From contig DAIBSV010000002.1 in the NCBI GenBank assembly GCA_027415455.1, forward strand, positions 1-48,323: 48,323 bases of DNA, given 5' to 3'. Below the pieces are notes generated by a model. That model did not search any database, was not told the origin of the DNA, and saw only the letters and a list, made by a program, of their open reading frames with translations. Every line of letters begins with the position of its first letter. Position 1 is the first letter of the stretch. A program made the translations under genes and the position numbers. Below are positions 15,289 to 23,855 of this stretch, piece after piece. The stretch comes from Nitrospirota bacterium. Lineage in GTDB: Bacteria > Nitrospirota_A > Leptospirillia > Leptospirillales > Leptospirillaceae.

Positions 15289-16566
15289 ATGAAAGAAGTC
15301 GTCGTTCTCGGGGCAGGAACAGGCGGCATGCCCGCCGCCTATGAACTTCAGTCGGAACTGGGGGACAAGGTCCATGTGACCGTCGTCAATCAGGCGGACT
15401 ATTTCCAGTTCGTCCCCTCGAACCCCTGGGTCGCGGTCGGATGGCGGACGCGCAAGGAAACAACCTTTCCGATCCGTCCCTATCTCGAGAAAAAAGGAAT
15501 CGACTTCATTGCCAAGAGGGTCGATGCCATCGATCCCAGGACCAATACCCTGACCTTCATGGACAAGTCGACCCACACCTATGACTATCTGGTCATCACC
15601 ACCGGTCCACGGCTGGCGTTCGACCTGATCGAGGGGGCCGGACCCGTGAACGGCTTCACCCAGTCGGTCTGCACCGTCGACCATGCGGAGACCGCCCTCG
15701 AAAGACTGGAAGCATTCATGAAAAATCCCGGCCCTGTCATCGTGGGAGCCTTCCAGGGCGCCAGCTGTTTCGGCCCGGCCTACGAGTACGCCTTCATCCT
15801 CGACCGCCATCTCAGAAACCATCGTCTCCGGAGCAAGGTTCCCATCACCTATGTGACGTCCGAGCCCTATGTCGGGCACCTGGGACTGGGCGGGGTGGGC
15901 GATTCGAAGGGGATGCTCGAATCGGAATTCCGGAGCCAGGACATCAAGTGGATCACCAACGCCAAGGTCACGAAGGTGACGGAAAACACGATGTTCGTCG
16001 AGGAGCTCGACGACAACGGGAACAAGCTCCGGGACCACGAGCTTCCCTTCAAATACTCGATGATGATTCCCCCGTTCCGTGGAAGCGAGGCGGTGGCCAA
16101 GGTGGAAGGGCTCGTGAATCCGGGAGGATTCGTCGTCATCGACGAATTCCAGAGGAATCCGACCTACAAAAATATCTATTCGGCCGGTGTCTGCGTCGCC
16201 ATTCCCCCCGTCGAGAAGACCCCTGTGCCTACCGGGACCCCGAAAACCGGCTACATGATCGAATCGATGGTCTCGGCGATCGTCCACAACATCAAGGCGG
16301 AACTGGCCGGAAAGAATCCGGACACGAAGGGGACATGGAATGCCATTTGCCTGGCCGACATGGGAAACACCGGGGCCGCGTTCGTCGCTCTCCCCCAGAT
16401 TCCCCCCCGGAATGTCGCCTGGTTCAAGAAGGGCAAATGGGTCCACCTGGCGAAAATCGCCTTCGAGAAATACTTCATCCGGAAGATGAAAACCGGAAGT
16501 TCCGAACCTGTCTATGAAAAATACATGCTCAAGGCGCTGGGGATCGAACGCCTCCAGGAAAAGTAG
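15289..16566 (+). CDS. sqr: Sulfide:quinone oxidoreductase
   Basis: A 425-aa FAD enzyme of the pyridine nucleotide-disulfide oxidoreductase superfamily. The N-terminal dinucleotide fold is VVVLGAGTGGMPAAYEL. Three cysteines sit where catalytic ones are expected: C128 (SVCTVDHAETA), C160 (GASCFGPAYEY) and C354 (NAICLADMG), nearly the same numbering as the Acidithiobacillus ferrooxidans enzyme (128, 160, 356). The C terminus carries an amphipathic, Lys-rich segment (KIAFEKYFIRKMK) for membrane attachment. It should oxidise sulfide to polysulfur and reduce quinone. The gene starts 75 nt after cydX with AAAAGGAG upstream and no clear terminator between, so it may belong to the cyd transcript. Confidence 0.9.
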   Translation: MKEVVVLGAGTGGMPAAYELQSELGDKVHVTVVNQADYFQFVPSNPWVAVGWRTRKETTFPIRPYLEKKGIDFIAKRVDAIDPRTNTLTFMDKSTHTYDYLVITTGPRLAFDLIEGAGPVNGFTQSVCTVDHAETALERLEAFMKNPGPVIVGAFQGASCFGPAYEYAFILDRHLRNHRLRSKVPITYVTSEPYVGHLGLGGVGDSKGMLESEFRSQDIKWITNAKVTKVTENTMFVEELDDNGNKLRDHELPFKYSMMIPPFRGSEAVAKVEGLVNPGGFVVIDEFQRNPTYKNIYSAGVCVAIPPVEKTPVPTGTPKTGYMIESMVSAIVHNIKAELAGKNPDTKGTWNAICLADMGNTGAAFVALPQIPPRNVAWFKKGKWVHLAKIAFEKYFIRKMKTGSSEPVYEKYMLKALGIERLQEK

Positions 16567-16584
16567 CCCCGTCTTATTTCCACA

Positions 16585-16625
16585 GGATCCGATGTGGAGG
16601 AGACATCCTCTTCCGCATCGGATCC
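16585..16625. terminator. Long hairpin between convergent sqr and cysteine-cluster gene
   Basis: GGATCCGATG (16585-16594) pairs perfectly with CATCGGATCC (16616-16625), and inside the loop GAGGA pairs with TCCTC. It lies 19 nt after the sqr stop. No strong T run follows, so it is either a weak terminator or an mRNA-stabilising 3' structure. The rest of 16626-16848 shows nothing I can name. Confidence 0.6.
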
Positions 16626-16848
16626 TCTCATCAAATGACGCCTCATTGCGCGTTTCACAGGAATTCAGCAAGGATACTCCGGGAGAAAAAAAGAGCCGCG
16701 AAATTCCCGAACAAGATCGTCTTCAGATCGTACAGAGACTTTCAGCCCTGTCGGGAGCGTGCGTCATGTTTTTCTCCGGAGGCTAAAAGGTGCTTCGGGT
16801 CTCTCCGCCAGGTGACACTTTCCGGGAAAGCGTTTCCCCGCCGATCCG

Positions 16849-17253
16849 CTACCCTTCCTCGAGTTCTCCCGCGTGTTTGCCGAAGCTGAGGCGGGAGGGA
16901 TTCCAGACGGGCAGTTCGACACCCTGCGGTCGCTGGTCCCGGGCGTCGAGCGGGAAGGTGTAGGTGCATTCGAATCCCACGTCGGCTAGGTCTTCACGGT
17001 TGATCGGAAAGGCCACGCAGGGGGTCGGACGGCCGATATGGTAGATCCGGCAGAGAGCGTGGCTGCCGTAAACTTTCAGAAAGGGACAGGAAAAGGCGAT
17101 CCGGCAGCAGTTACCGCACTGGTTGCAGCTGCCCTCCCGTTGTTCGACCGCCCGTTTCACATAGTCGGGACGAAAAAGACAAAGCCATGCCCGGCGGACT
17201 TTTCCCTGGACTCCGCCGAAAAACTGCAGGAAAGAATTCGTCCATCTTCGCAT
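16849..17253 (-). CDS. CxxCxxCC-type (YkgJ-like) cysteine-cluster protein
   Basis: A 134-aa protein of the UPF0153/YkgJ family. The core is SCNQCGNCC with a following CPFL, then a second pair of cysteines around LCRIYHIGRPTPC. These eight cysteines probably bind metal, perhaps an Fe-S or Zn site. Function in the family is not settled. ATG at 17253 is preceded by GGAGG about 10 nt upstream; a longer frame to 17358 has no better start. It converges on sqr. A second, unrelated-in-length member of the same superfamily lies at 40414. Confidence 0.8.
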   Translation of the reverse strand: MRRWTNSFLQFFGGVQGKVRRAWLCLFRPDYVKRAVEQREGSCNQCGNCCRIAFSCPFLKVYGSHALCRIYHIGRPTPCVAFPINREDLADVGFECTYTFPLDARDQRPQGVELPVWNPSRLSFGKHAGELEEG

Positions 17254-17402
17254 TATTCGATATCCTCCACTGGATTCGCGAGATTCCGGGGGAAAAAGAG
17301 TTGACCTGTCCAATGTAGAGCATCGAATTCCGGCGATCAACCCCCGGATTTCTGTCACAAGTTGTCAATTCTTTTCGTTGAGGGCGGAATTTCGGAATTT
17401 TT

Positions 17403-18290
17403 TCACAAAGGAGGAAAGCGCAGAAAGGTCAGCGTTTCCTCCGCCGTTCCGATGGAATCGACCGAAGGGACGGCCTCCCCGTCCGCCTGGAATGGGACCC
17501 CGCCTCCGTTCGGGGAATCCAGGAAGCGCGCGGCCCGGATTGTCAGGGAGAAGGGACGGAATACCTTGGGGATCCCCGGAAGGAAGCCCGCGAAGGCCGC
17601 CACGATCCCCAGCCGCCCCCCCGAGACGAGCGTGGCCTGGAGGAGGGGAGTGTCGGGCGGCTCCTGCAGGATCGCCCGGAAGGGACCGAGATAGGGAGGA
17701 AGGCGGCTGATGAGGCACCATCGGACGCCTTCCCGCCGGACCTCCGCTCCGCCCGGGAGCGTGAGGGTCACGGAGAAGAGGGGAAGATCCCTTGAAAACA
17801 GTGCGGAAAGCCCCGCCAGGTAGTAGGCGAGGGAGCCCAGGAGCGGTTTGCCAAAGATGCGGCGGACCGCCAGGCCGTCCCAACCGGCTCCCGCCATGAG
17901 GAGGAATCGCCGGGTGCCCAGCGTACCCGGTCGGACCGGAATCGTTTCGGCTTCGGGGAGGCGGCTCCACAGGAGTTCGGGCGAGAAGCGGAAGGGGGAG
18001 AGGCCGAGGTGGCGGGCGAGGACATTGCCGGTCCCGCCCGGAAGGACGAGGATCGGAAGGGAGGAAGGGGGGGAGAGCCCCGCGATCCGGTGGACCGTGC
18101 CGTCTCCCCCGTAGACCGCCAGGAGGTCGCGGTCCTTCGGGATGTCGAGCCGGTTCTCCGGAAGGGACTGGAGGACCATTCCCTCCGGAAAGCGCCTCGC
18201 AAACGACTGAAGGAGAGGTGCGAGGGCCCGTCTCCGGCCCGGAGGCCCGGCGTGGGGATTGGCGACCAGAATCGGCCGCGAAAAGATCAT
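17403..18290 (-). CDS. Diacylglycerol/sphingosine kinase-like lipid kinase
   Basis: A 295-aa member of the DAGK catalytic-domain family (YegS/DgkB/LCB5 group), ATP-dependent kinases of lipid alcohols. The N-terminal VANPHAG is the first strand and loop, GGDGT (61-65) is the nucleotide-binding signature, and LPGGTGNVLARHLGL is the second conserved loop. The C-terminal half has the beta-sandwich pattern ending in QADGEAVP. The ATG at 18290 overlaps the stop of the exported protein upstream (ATGA), so the two are co-translated. The lipid substrate cannot be read from sequence. Confidence 0.85.
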   Translation of the reverse strand: MIFSRPILVANPHAGPPGRRRALAPLLQSFARRFPEGMVLQSLPENRLDIPKDRDLLAVYGGDGTVHRIAGLSPPSSLPILVLPGGTGNVLARHLGLSPFRFSPELLWSRLPEAETIPVRPGTLGTRRFLLMAGAGWDGLAVRRIFGKPLLGSLAYYLAGLSALFSRDLPLFSVTLTLPGGAEVRREGVRWCLISRLPPYLGPFRAILQEPPDTPLLQATLVSGGRLGIVAAFAGFLPGIPKVFRPFSLTIRAARFLDSPNGGGVPFQADGEAVPSVDSIGTAEETLTFLRFPPL

Positions 18291-19144
18291 GAGGCCGGCG
18301 CCGTCTCCTTTTTGTAGGAGGCGGGAATCGTGAAGGTGTCGGGGGGGACGGGCCGGACGGAAAGCTCCGTGACCGTTTCCCGCTCCACCTGTCGGGCGGG
18401 AATCTTCGAGGAATCGTAAAGATGAAGCGCGGAGAGGATCTTCACGAGAAAGCCCTTCGAATAGTCGGTCGTCCGGACGGTTTCGAGGGAGAGAGGCGTG
18501 AAGGGGGGCGGGGCCCCGGTTTTGTCCGGCGCCGCCTTTTTCGCGAGGGCGGCGAGTCCTTCCTGGAATGTCCGGTAGAGATCGCTTCCGGGAAAGACCG
18601 TCGCCAGGCACTGGACGATTTTCTGGTCTCCGTTGATCATGCCGACCACCCGGCCCTTGAAGCGGTGAAGGGTCGTCGTGTCGGTGCAGGTGACTCCGGC
18701 GACGGTCCGGGGGACCGTCCCCCGGACCACCCTGTCCTTGGGGTTGTTTCCGGCGGACTGCCCCAGGAGCTGGGAGAAGTCGACGAATCCCATGATCTTG
18801 TCCAGGGAGTCGGCGTGGTAGGTCTTCTTTTCGTTGTCGAGAGAGGCGACGGTCCGGGCCGAAAGGTTCCAGAGATAGCTCCGGTCGGCATCCTTTGCGG
18901 GAGCGTCGATGCGCATGGCGTCATCGGTGATGGTGTAGGTGACCGTCCGGAGGCGGGGGGACTTCCCGTTCTGGTCTGAGACCGAGACGGTAAAGACCAG
19001 TGCCGGCTCCGGAGCGGATTCCGGAGAGAGTGCGGGAGCGGCCTCTCCCATGCCGGGGACCAGAACCGTCAGAATGCCGCCGAGCGTCGCAAGGGTCAGG
19101 GAGGTCAGGGAACAGAAGAAGCGGTATCGGGGAAACGCTTTCAC
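18287..19144 (-). CDS. Exported protein, DUF4412-like
   Basis: A 285-aa protein with a Sec signal peptide (basic VKAFPRYR, hydrophobic core, cleavage near GMGEAAPA). The mature part looks like a beta-rich envelope protein: VTYTITDDAMRIDAP followed by SYLWNLSARTVASLDNEKKTY, a pattern seen in DUF4412 and LolA-like lipid-binding folds. The GTG at 19144 is preferred because AAAGGAAC lies 8 nt upstream and it gives a normal signal peptide; an ATG at 19222 would overlap the promoter proposed at 19202-19230. It overlaps the lipid-kinase-like gene by 4 nt. A role in handling a lipid in the periplasm is a guess from this pairing. Confidence 0.65.
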   Translation of the reverse strand: MKAFPRYRFFCSLTSLTLATLGGILTVLVPGMGEAAPALSPESAPEPALVFTVSVSDQNGKSPRLRTVTYTITDDAMRIDAPAKDADRSYLWNLSARTVASLDNEKKTYHADSLDKIMGFVDFSQLLGQSAGNNPKDRVVRGTVPRTVAGVTCTDTTTLHRFKGRVVGMINGDQKIVQCLATVFPGSDLYRTFQEGLAALAKKAAPDKTGAPPPFTPLSLETVRTTDYSKGFLVKILSALHLYDSSKIPARQVERETVTELSVRPVPPDTFTIPASYKKETAPAS

Positions 19145-19712
19145 GAAGGTTCCTTTCGGGAAGATGAAAGATCGTTGAGTGAAAAAAATGTGTGATCGAT
19201 TATCATACAAGGATTTATTCATGGTGTGAATCCCAGGCGAATCCTGTCACGAATAAGACGATGAGGGAGGAGAACTTTCCGGATCGGAAGGCGCTCCGGG
19301 GCGATCCGGAATAGGCCGGAAAGGAGCGGGAATTCGGGGACTTCGGATTTTTGTCGTTCGACGGGGGCGGAACAGGTCCCGGCGCCTGGCGGAATCCATG
19401 GAAGATCAGGGCCTCCGGCTCCGCCTCATGGAGCTGATTGCGGGAGAGAATAAGGTCAAAGGTGTGAAACACTTCTCCCGGAGGATTGCGACAGAAAAAA
19501 GGTTCCGGATATTTTCCGATGCCGGTCATTGAAAGAAGGGAAAACGACAAGGTCTCCCTCGATGAACTCGCGGCGGAGCGGACCCCTTTTTGGAAGCGCC
19601 ACGAATCCTTCGCCGGTTCCTTATTTTGATCTGACGGTCGTCGTCGGTCCCTTCCCCGTTCCGTCCCTTTATCCCGATCCGTTCGGAAGCGTTCTCCAGG
19701 CCTGCGTGGATC
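19145..19712. other. Non-coding or degraded stretch
   Basis: About 570 bp between the RNA phosphodiesterase gene and the exported-protein gene. Apart from the promoter at 19202-19230 I see no convincing gene. A minus-strand open frame (19215-19550) contains FDLILSRNQLHEAEPE, which faintly recalls a methyltransferase segment, but it lacks a SAM-binding motif and any ribosome-binding site. It may be a gene remnant. Confidence 0.4.
19202..19230 (-). promoter_or_regulatory. Candidate sigma-70 promoter for the exported protein-lipid kinase operon
   Basis: On the minus strand TTCACA (19225-19230), 17-nt spacer, TATGAT (19202-19207). Both hexamers are good matches with ideal spacing. Transcription would start near 19195, about 50 nt before the GTG at 19144. 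Confidence 0.45.
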
Positions 19713-20270
19713 TCAGGTGTGAGAATTTGAGACAGGGCCCTCCAATCCGGGGGACCACCGGCGGAGCGGCCGGTAAACGGGCCCCCCGGCATTTGTCACG
19801 GATTCGAAGAGAACGAGGTCTGAGAATCGGGCATCCGGAGCTTCCGGAAGGGGCCTGATCTCCTTCCGGACCGGATAAAACCGACGGAAAAGGGTCATGT
19901 GGGGCCAGAACCTTCGCCCTTTTCCGTCTTCCTCCATGAGTTCCGCAATCTCTCTCCACGGGGGACGGTCGGGAGGATCGGTGCCGAAGGAGAGAATGCC
20001 CAGGCCAGGCAGTGTCCGGGAGTCGAAGAAGATCCGGGATGAGGGCAGGGAAACTTCCTGCTGGCCCATCTTTCGGAAAAATCGGTCTCCCTCCCCCTCG
20101 ATCCACGTCCGCTCCTTCAGGCCGGCCTGCCCTTCAAAGAGGAGTGTCATGTGCAGCCTCTCCGGCGGGACCGGACGGCACCCCGGCGCCTCCCGGCGAA
20201 ACCCTTCCTGCCAGGCTCCGATCGTCTCCCGGAAGGAAGGGGAGGGGATCAGCGCCAGAAAGAGCCTCAT
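19713..20270 (-). CDS. thpR: RNA 2',3'-cyclic phosphodiesterase (2H / LigT family)
   Basis: A 185-aa protein with the two catalytic HxT motifs of the 2H phosphoesterase superfamily: H40-M-T42 (RLHMTLLFEG) and H124-M-T126 (WPHMTLFRR). It opens cyclic phosphates on RNA ends or related nucleotides. The N terminus MRLFLALIP is typical for the start, and ATG at 20270 overlaps the bioA stop (ATGA), so the two genes are coupled. The segment after residue 170 lacks family similarity, as is usual. Confidence 0.87.
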   Translation of the reverse strand: MRLFLALIPSPSFRETIGAWQEGFRREAPGCRPVPPERLHMTLLFEGQAGLKERTWIEGEGDRFFRKMGQQEVSLPSSRIFFDSRTLPGLGILSFGTDPPDRPPWREIAELMEEDGKGRRFWPHMTLFRRFYPVRKEIRPLPEAPDARFSDLVLFESVTNAGGPVYRPLRRWSPGLEGPVSNSHT

Positions 20271-21652
20271 GGCGTCCGGGTGAAGAGCCCTTCCCCGGCG
20301 CTCTCCCAAAGGGTGTCGGCAAGGATCCTTGCCATGAGTCCGACCTCCTCCAGAGAGGAGGAGAGGGCCGGGATGAGGTAGAGGGTCGCCCCCAGGGGTC
20401 GGATCAGGAGTCCCTTCGCCCGGGCCTTTTCCCGGATTTTCGAGAGGGTTCCGGGATCGGTCAGGGGGGGCCCGTCAACATGCCTGAGGTCGAGGGCGGC
20501 AACGAGACCGATGGCCCGGATGTTCTCGACAAAGGGGGCCTCTTCCAGGGAGCGCCAGCATGCGAGGATCCGCTCCCTTTTTTCAGGAATGGCCGCGAGA
20601 AGGGATTCGGATTCGAGGGCGTCGAGGGTGGCCAGGGCGACCCGGCAGGCCAGGGGGTTGGCGGTGTAGCTGTGGCCGTGGTAAAACGTACCGGGGTCTT
20701 CCCGGACCGCTTCATAGACGCTTTCCCGGACGAGGGTAGCCGCCAGGGGGAGATATCCGCCCGTTATCGCCTTGCCCACCGCCATGAAGTCGGGGGAGAC
20801 CCCCTCCTGTTCGCAGGCGAAGAGGGTTCCCGTTCGGCCGAATCCCGTGGCCACCTCGTCGGCGATCAGGGGAATGTCGCGATTGCGGCAGGCCTCTGCC
20901 AGACGGGCGAGATACCCGGAGGGCCAGACGATCATGCCGCCGGCCGCCTGGAGGAGAGGCTCGATCAGGACCGCGACCAGATCCTCCCGATGGGCCTCGA
21001 GAAGGCGCTCGGCCATGCCGGCGCATTCGAGACGGCAGGCGTTCCGGGAAAGTCCCGCGGGGCAGTGGGCGCAATCGGGGGCCGGGGCCGTGACGGAGGG
21101 GCGGACGAGAGGCCCGAAGACCTGGTGAAACCGTTCGATCCCGCCGGCGCCCACCGTTCCCAGCGTGTCTCCGTGGTATCCCCGGTCGAGGGAGAAAAAG
21201 GTCGCCGGGATCTTCTTTCCCTCTCGGACACTACGGTGTCTCTGATAGAGAAAGGCGAGTTTCATCGCGATCTCCACGGCCGTCGACCCGTTGTCGGAGT
21301 AGAAAACGCGGGTGAGACCCGCCGGGGCGAGGTCGATGAGCCTCTCCGCCAGAGCGATGGCCCCTTCGTGGGTCGCTCCGAGAAAGGTTGCGTGGGCGAT
21401 CTGTCCGGCCTGGAAGAGAAGGGCCCGGTCCAGGGCCGGATGGCGATGGCCCAGGAGATTGACCCAGAGAGAAGCCGTTCCGTCGAGATAGGTCCGGCCG
21501 TCGACGTCGGTCAGGCGCACCCCCTCACCCGAGGCGATGACGGGAGAATCCTCCCGTTCCCAGAGGGCGAGGTTGGCGAAGGGATGCCAGAGGACACGGC
21601 GGTCCCGCCGGAGTAGATCCTCATGGCCGTTATCGGAGGGAGGCAGGAACAT
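20267..21652 (-). CDS. bioA: Adenosylmethionine-8-amino-7-oxononanoate aminotransferase
   Basis: A 461-aa PLP enzyme of biotin synthesis that converts 8-amino-7-oxononanoate to 7,8-diaminononanoate. Family marks in order are WHPFANLALWE near the N terminus, DGTASLWVNLLGHRHP, FYSDNGSTAVEIAMKLA, ADEVATGFGRTGT, and DFMAVGKAITGGYLPLA with the PLP lysine. The mid-section CAHCPAGLSRNACRLEC gives four cysteines typical of one BioA branch. ATG at 21652 lies 57 bp from the divergent lipase gene. No other biotin gene is in the window, so the pathway is dispersed. Confidence 0.93.
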   Translation of the reverse strand: MFLPPSDNGHEDLLRRDRRVLWHPFANLALWEREDSPVIASGEGVRLTDVDGRTYLDGTASLWVNLLGHRHPALDRALLFQAGQIAHATFLGATHEGAIALAERLIDLAPAGLTRVFYSDNGSTAVEIAMKLAFLYQRHRSVREGKKIPATFFSLDRGYHGDTLGTVGAGGIERFHQVFGPLVRPSVTAPAPDCAHCPAGLSRNACRLECAGMAERLLEAHREDLVAVLIEPLLQAAGGMIVWPSGYLARLAEACRNRDIPLIADEVATGFGRTGTLFACEQEGVSPDFMAVGKAITGGYLPLAATLVRESVYEAVREDPGTFYHGHSYTANPLACRVALATLDALESESLLAAIPEKRERILACWRSLEEAPFVENIRAIGLVAALDLRHVDGPPLTDPGTLSKIREKARAKGLLIRPLGATLYLIPALSSSLEEVGLMARILADTLWESAGEGLFTRTP

Positions 21653-21709
21653 CGTGGTCGAACCCTTTCTGAAGAAGATTCCCCCTCCGGGGGAGCGGGG
21701 AGGGATGGC

Positions 21710-22519
21710 GTGAGGCGTCCGGTCCTCGTCCTGTCGGGGGGGGCCGCCCGCGGGGCGGCCCATCTCGGTTTCCTGGCGGCCGCCGAGAAGGCGGGGATCC
21801 GGCCGAAGGCTGTCGTGGGAACGAGCGCCGGAGCCCTCATGGGGGCCCTTTACCTGTCGTCGGATTGTACCACAGCCACGCCCTGGGAGCGCGTGCGGAA
21901 GACCGGATACGGACAGATGCTCCGCTTCGCCTTCTCCCGTAGAGGGATCTTTTCGAGCATCCGCCTGGCGGATCTGATCGGCGAGGCTCTGGAAAAAAAG
22001 ACCTTCGAGGAGCTTCCCGTGCCCCTTCATGCCGTCGTCACCAACTGGACGACGCGGGCGCTCGAAATTCTTTCCTCGGGGGATCTGGCCAGCGCCGTGG
22101 CGGCGAGCTGCGCCCTTCCGCCCCTCTTCACACCGGTCCGGCGGGAAGGATCCGATTATCTCGACGGAGGCGTCCTCTCGATCCTGCCGGCGATGGCGGC
22201 CCGGCGCCTCTTCCCGGAGGACTATCTGATCGCGGTGGATGTGAATGTCCGTTCTCCCCGTCCTGCCGGCGATAGGGGGATGAGGGGAAAAAACCGGGGG
22301 GAAAACTGGCTCTCGATGGCGATCGGTCCCCTGTGGCTTTCGATCGCGCGGGCCTCGCTCCTGGAGAGGTCTTTCGCGGACGAGACAGTTGCCCTTCCGG
22401 CGGGGGACTATCCCCTTTTTTCGCTTGCCTCCATAGAAAAAATCTATGAGCTGGGGTATCATGAAGGAATGGCCTTCTGGAGCCGAGAAGACATGAGGGA
22501 TCGTCTGTCCGGGAGGTGA
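21710..22519 (+). CDS. Patatin-like phospholipase
   Basis: A 269-aa serine lipase of the patatin family. The oxyanion loop is GGAARG (10-15), the nucleophile elbow is GTSAG (37-41, Ser39), and the dyad Asp is in DYLDGGVL near residue 150, so the catalytic site is complete. The GTG at 21710 is chosen because a GGGGAGGGA ribosome-binding site is just upstream and it starts the first strand; an ATG at 21623 would add a low-complexity leader that overlaps divergent bioA. It likely hydrolyses phospholipid or acyl esters in the cytoplasm or at the inner membrane. Confidence 0.87.
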   Translation: MRRPVLVLSGGAARGAAHLGFLAAAEKAGIRPKAVVGTSAGALMGALYLSSDCTTATPWERVRKTGYGQMLRFAFSRRGIFSSIRLADLIGEALEKKTFEELPVPLHAVVTNWTTRALEILSSGDLASAVAASCALPPLFTPVRREGSDYLDGGVLSILPAMAARRLFPEDYLIAVDVNVRSPRPAGDRGMRGKNRGENWLSMAIGPLWLSIARASLLERSFADETVALPAGDYPLFSLASIEKIYELGYHEGMAFWSREDMRDRLSGR

Positions 22520-22581
22520 CCGGAGACATCTCCTGTCGGGATCAGGGATCGGCCGTGAACGGTAGAGTGTGAGGAGAGACG

Positions 22582-23832
22582 TTGAGTCGCGATTTGTTGA
22601 GGAAACTTTCGGATGAACGGCTTTTTTTGGCCGTTTTTTTTGTTTTCGTCTTCGATCTTCCCTTTTCGGAGGCCCTCAAGGAGATCGCCCTCGTCCTTTC
22701 CTTTCTCCTGATTATTCTCCGGCTGGCCGAGGATGCCTTTTCCGGGGCCGGGCGGATCGTCGTTCTCGGATTTCCCGTGCTCCTTTTCTCCGTTTCGTCC
22801 CTTATGTCGGCGCTCCACTCCGTCAACCGCTTCCAGGCCCTTCGCGGATTCTGGGGGGACCTGGAAACACTGATGGCCTGGGTGGTCTTCTCCGGGGCCT
22901 TCCTTCTCTTTTTCGATCGCGCCCGAACACTTCGGATCCTGTTTGTCGCCCTGGCCGGGGGAATTCTGGCGGGGGGGCTCGTGGGGATCTACAAGATGCT
23001 CGTTCTGGCCGACCCGAACATGGAGATGATGAATCTGGGAGACAAGAATTCGAGCGCCCAGTTCCTTTCGATGGCCTTTCTTCTCTTTCTTGGATCCGGG
23101 GTCCTGGGCCGGGACGGAGGCCTGCCCTGGAAGGCCGTCCTCCCCCTTCTCGTCATGACCGGCGGATTTCTGGTCCTGTGCCACAGCCGCTCCTTCCTGA
23201 TTTCGGTGCCACTGGCCTCGATCGTCCTTCTGGCCGTCGCCCGGAAATGGAAGGCCTTGGCCGGAGTCGGAGCCGCGATGGCGCTCGCCGGGACCCTCCT
23301 CGCGCTCTCCCCCCATCTCCGCTGGGAGATGACCACCGTGATCCGCCCCACGCAGGACGGCTCTTTCACCAGCCGGTACGCCACCTGGCAGGGGGCGATG
23401 CGGATCTATCGCGACCATCCCTTTCTGGGAGTGGGGCCCGACACCTTCCAGATGGCCAACATCCACCGGCTCTACCACCTTCCGGACTACGCCTCCCACG
23501 GCCACAACATTTTTTTCAACATTCTGGGGGAATACGGCCTTCTGGGCGTGATATCCTTTTCCCTGATCCTCGTCCTCTGGGTCGCCAGGGTGCTTCGCGA
23601 GAAGGATCCCTCCGCCACCGCCCGTTTTATGAAAGGCATGACGGTCGCCTTCCTCCTGAACCTTTTTCTGGCCGGACTGGCCCACCCCATGTGGGGAGGA
23701 TCTCCCTCGCTCATCTTCATGGCGATCATGGCCCTGGTCCTGGTCATGGAGGATGACCTCATCAAAAGCCACGGCGGGGCGAGACGACTCGAACACTCCG
23801 TTCCCGTCTTCGGTCAGCGCCATCTTCACTGA
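22582..23832 (+). CDS. O-antigen ligase/polymerase family membrane protein (WaaL/Wzy_C)
   Basis: A 416-aa protein with about 10-12 membrane helices. The signature of the O-antigen ligase domain is in the large periplasmic loop region: YATWQGAMRIYRDHPFLGVGPDTF spread around residue 270-295, then HGHNIFFNILGEYGLLG. Such enzymes join undecaprenyl-linked glycan to lipid A-core or polymerise it. The TTG at 22582 has AGGAG about 6 nt upstream. It opens the second glycan block, which also contains ArnT-like and GT2 enzymes, but is interrupted by ispDF and cysE. Confidence 0.85.
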   Translation: MSRDLLRKLSDERLFLAVFFVFVFDLPFSEALKEIALVLSFLLIILRLAEDAFSGAGRIVVLGFPVLLFSVSSLMSALHSVNRFQALRGFWGDLETLMAWVVFSGAFLLFFDRARTLRILFVALAGGILAGGLVGIYKMLVLADPNMEMMNLGDKNSSAQFLSMAFLLFLGSGVLGRDGGLPWKAVLPLLVMTGGFLVLCHSRSFLISVPLASIVLLAVARKWKALAGVGAAMALAGTLLALSPHLRWEMTTVIRPTQDGSFTSRYATWQGAMRIYRDHPFLGVGPDTFQMANIHRLYHLPDYASHGHNIFFNILGEYGLLGVISFSLILVLWVARVLREKDPSATARFMKGMTVAFLLNLFLAGLAHPMWGGSPSLIFMAIMALVLVMEDDLIKSHGGARRLEHSVPVFGQRHLH

Positions 23833-23855
23833 ATGAGGGAGGAGGATTCGCCGGT

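Noticed and set aside
19215..19550. Possible methyltransferase remnant
   Set aside because: Only a short FDLILSRN-like segment; no SAM-binding motif or start site, so not called as a gene.
20012..21616. Long plus-strand open frame of 534 codons
   Set aside because: It is the reverse of bioA, a convincing aminotransferase; the translation is Gly/Asp/Arg-rich with no domain.
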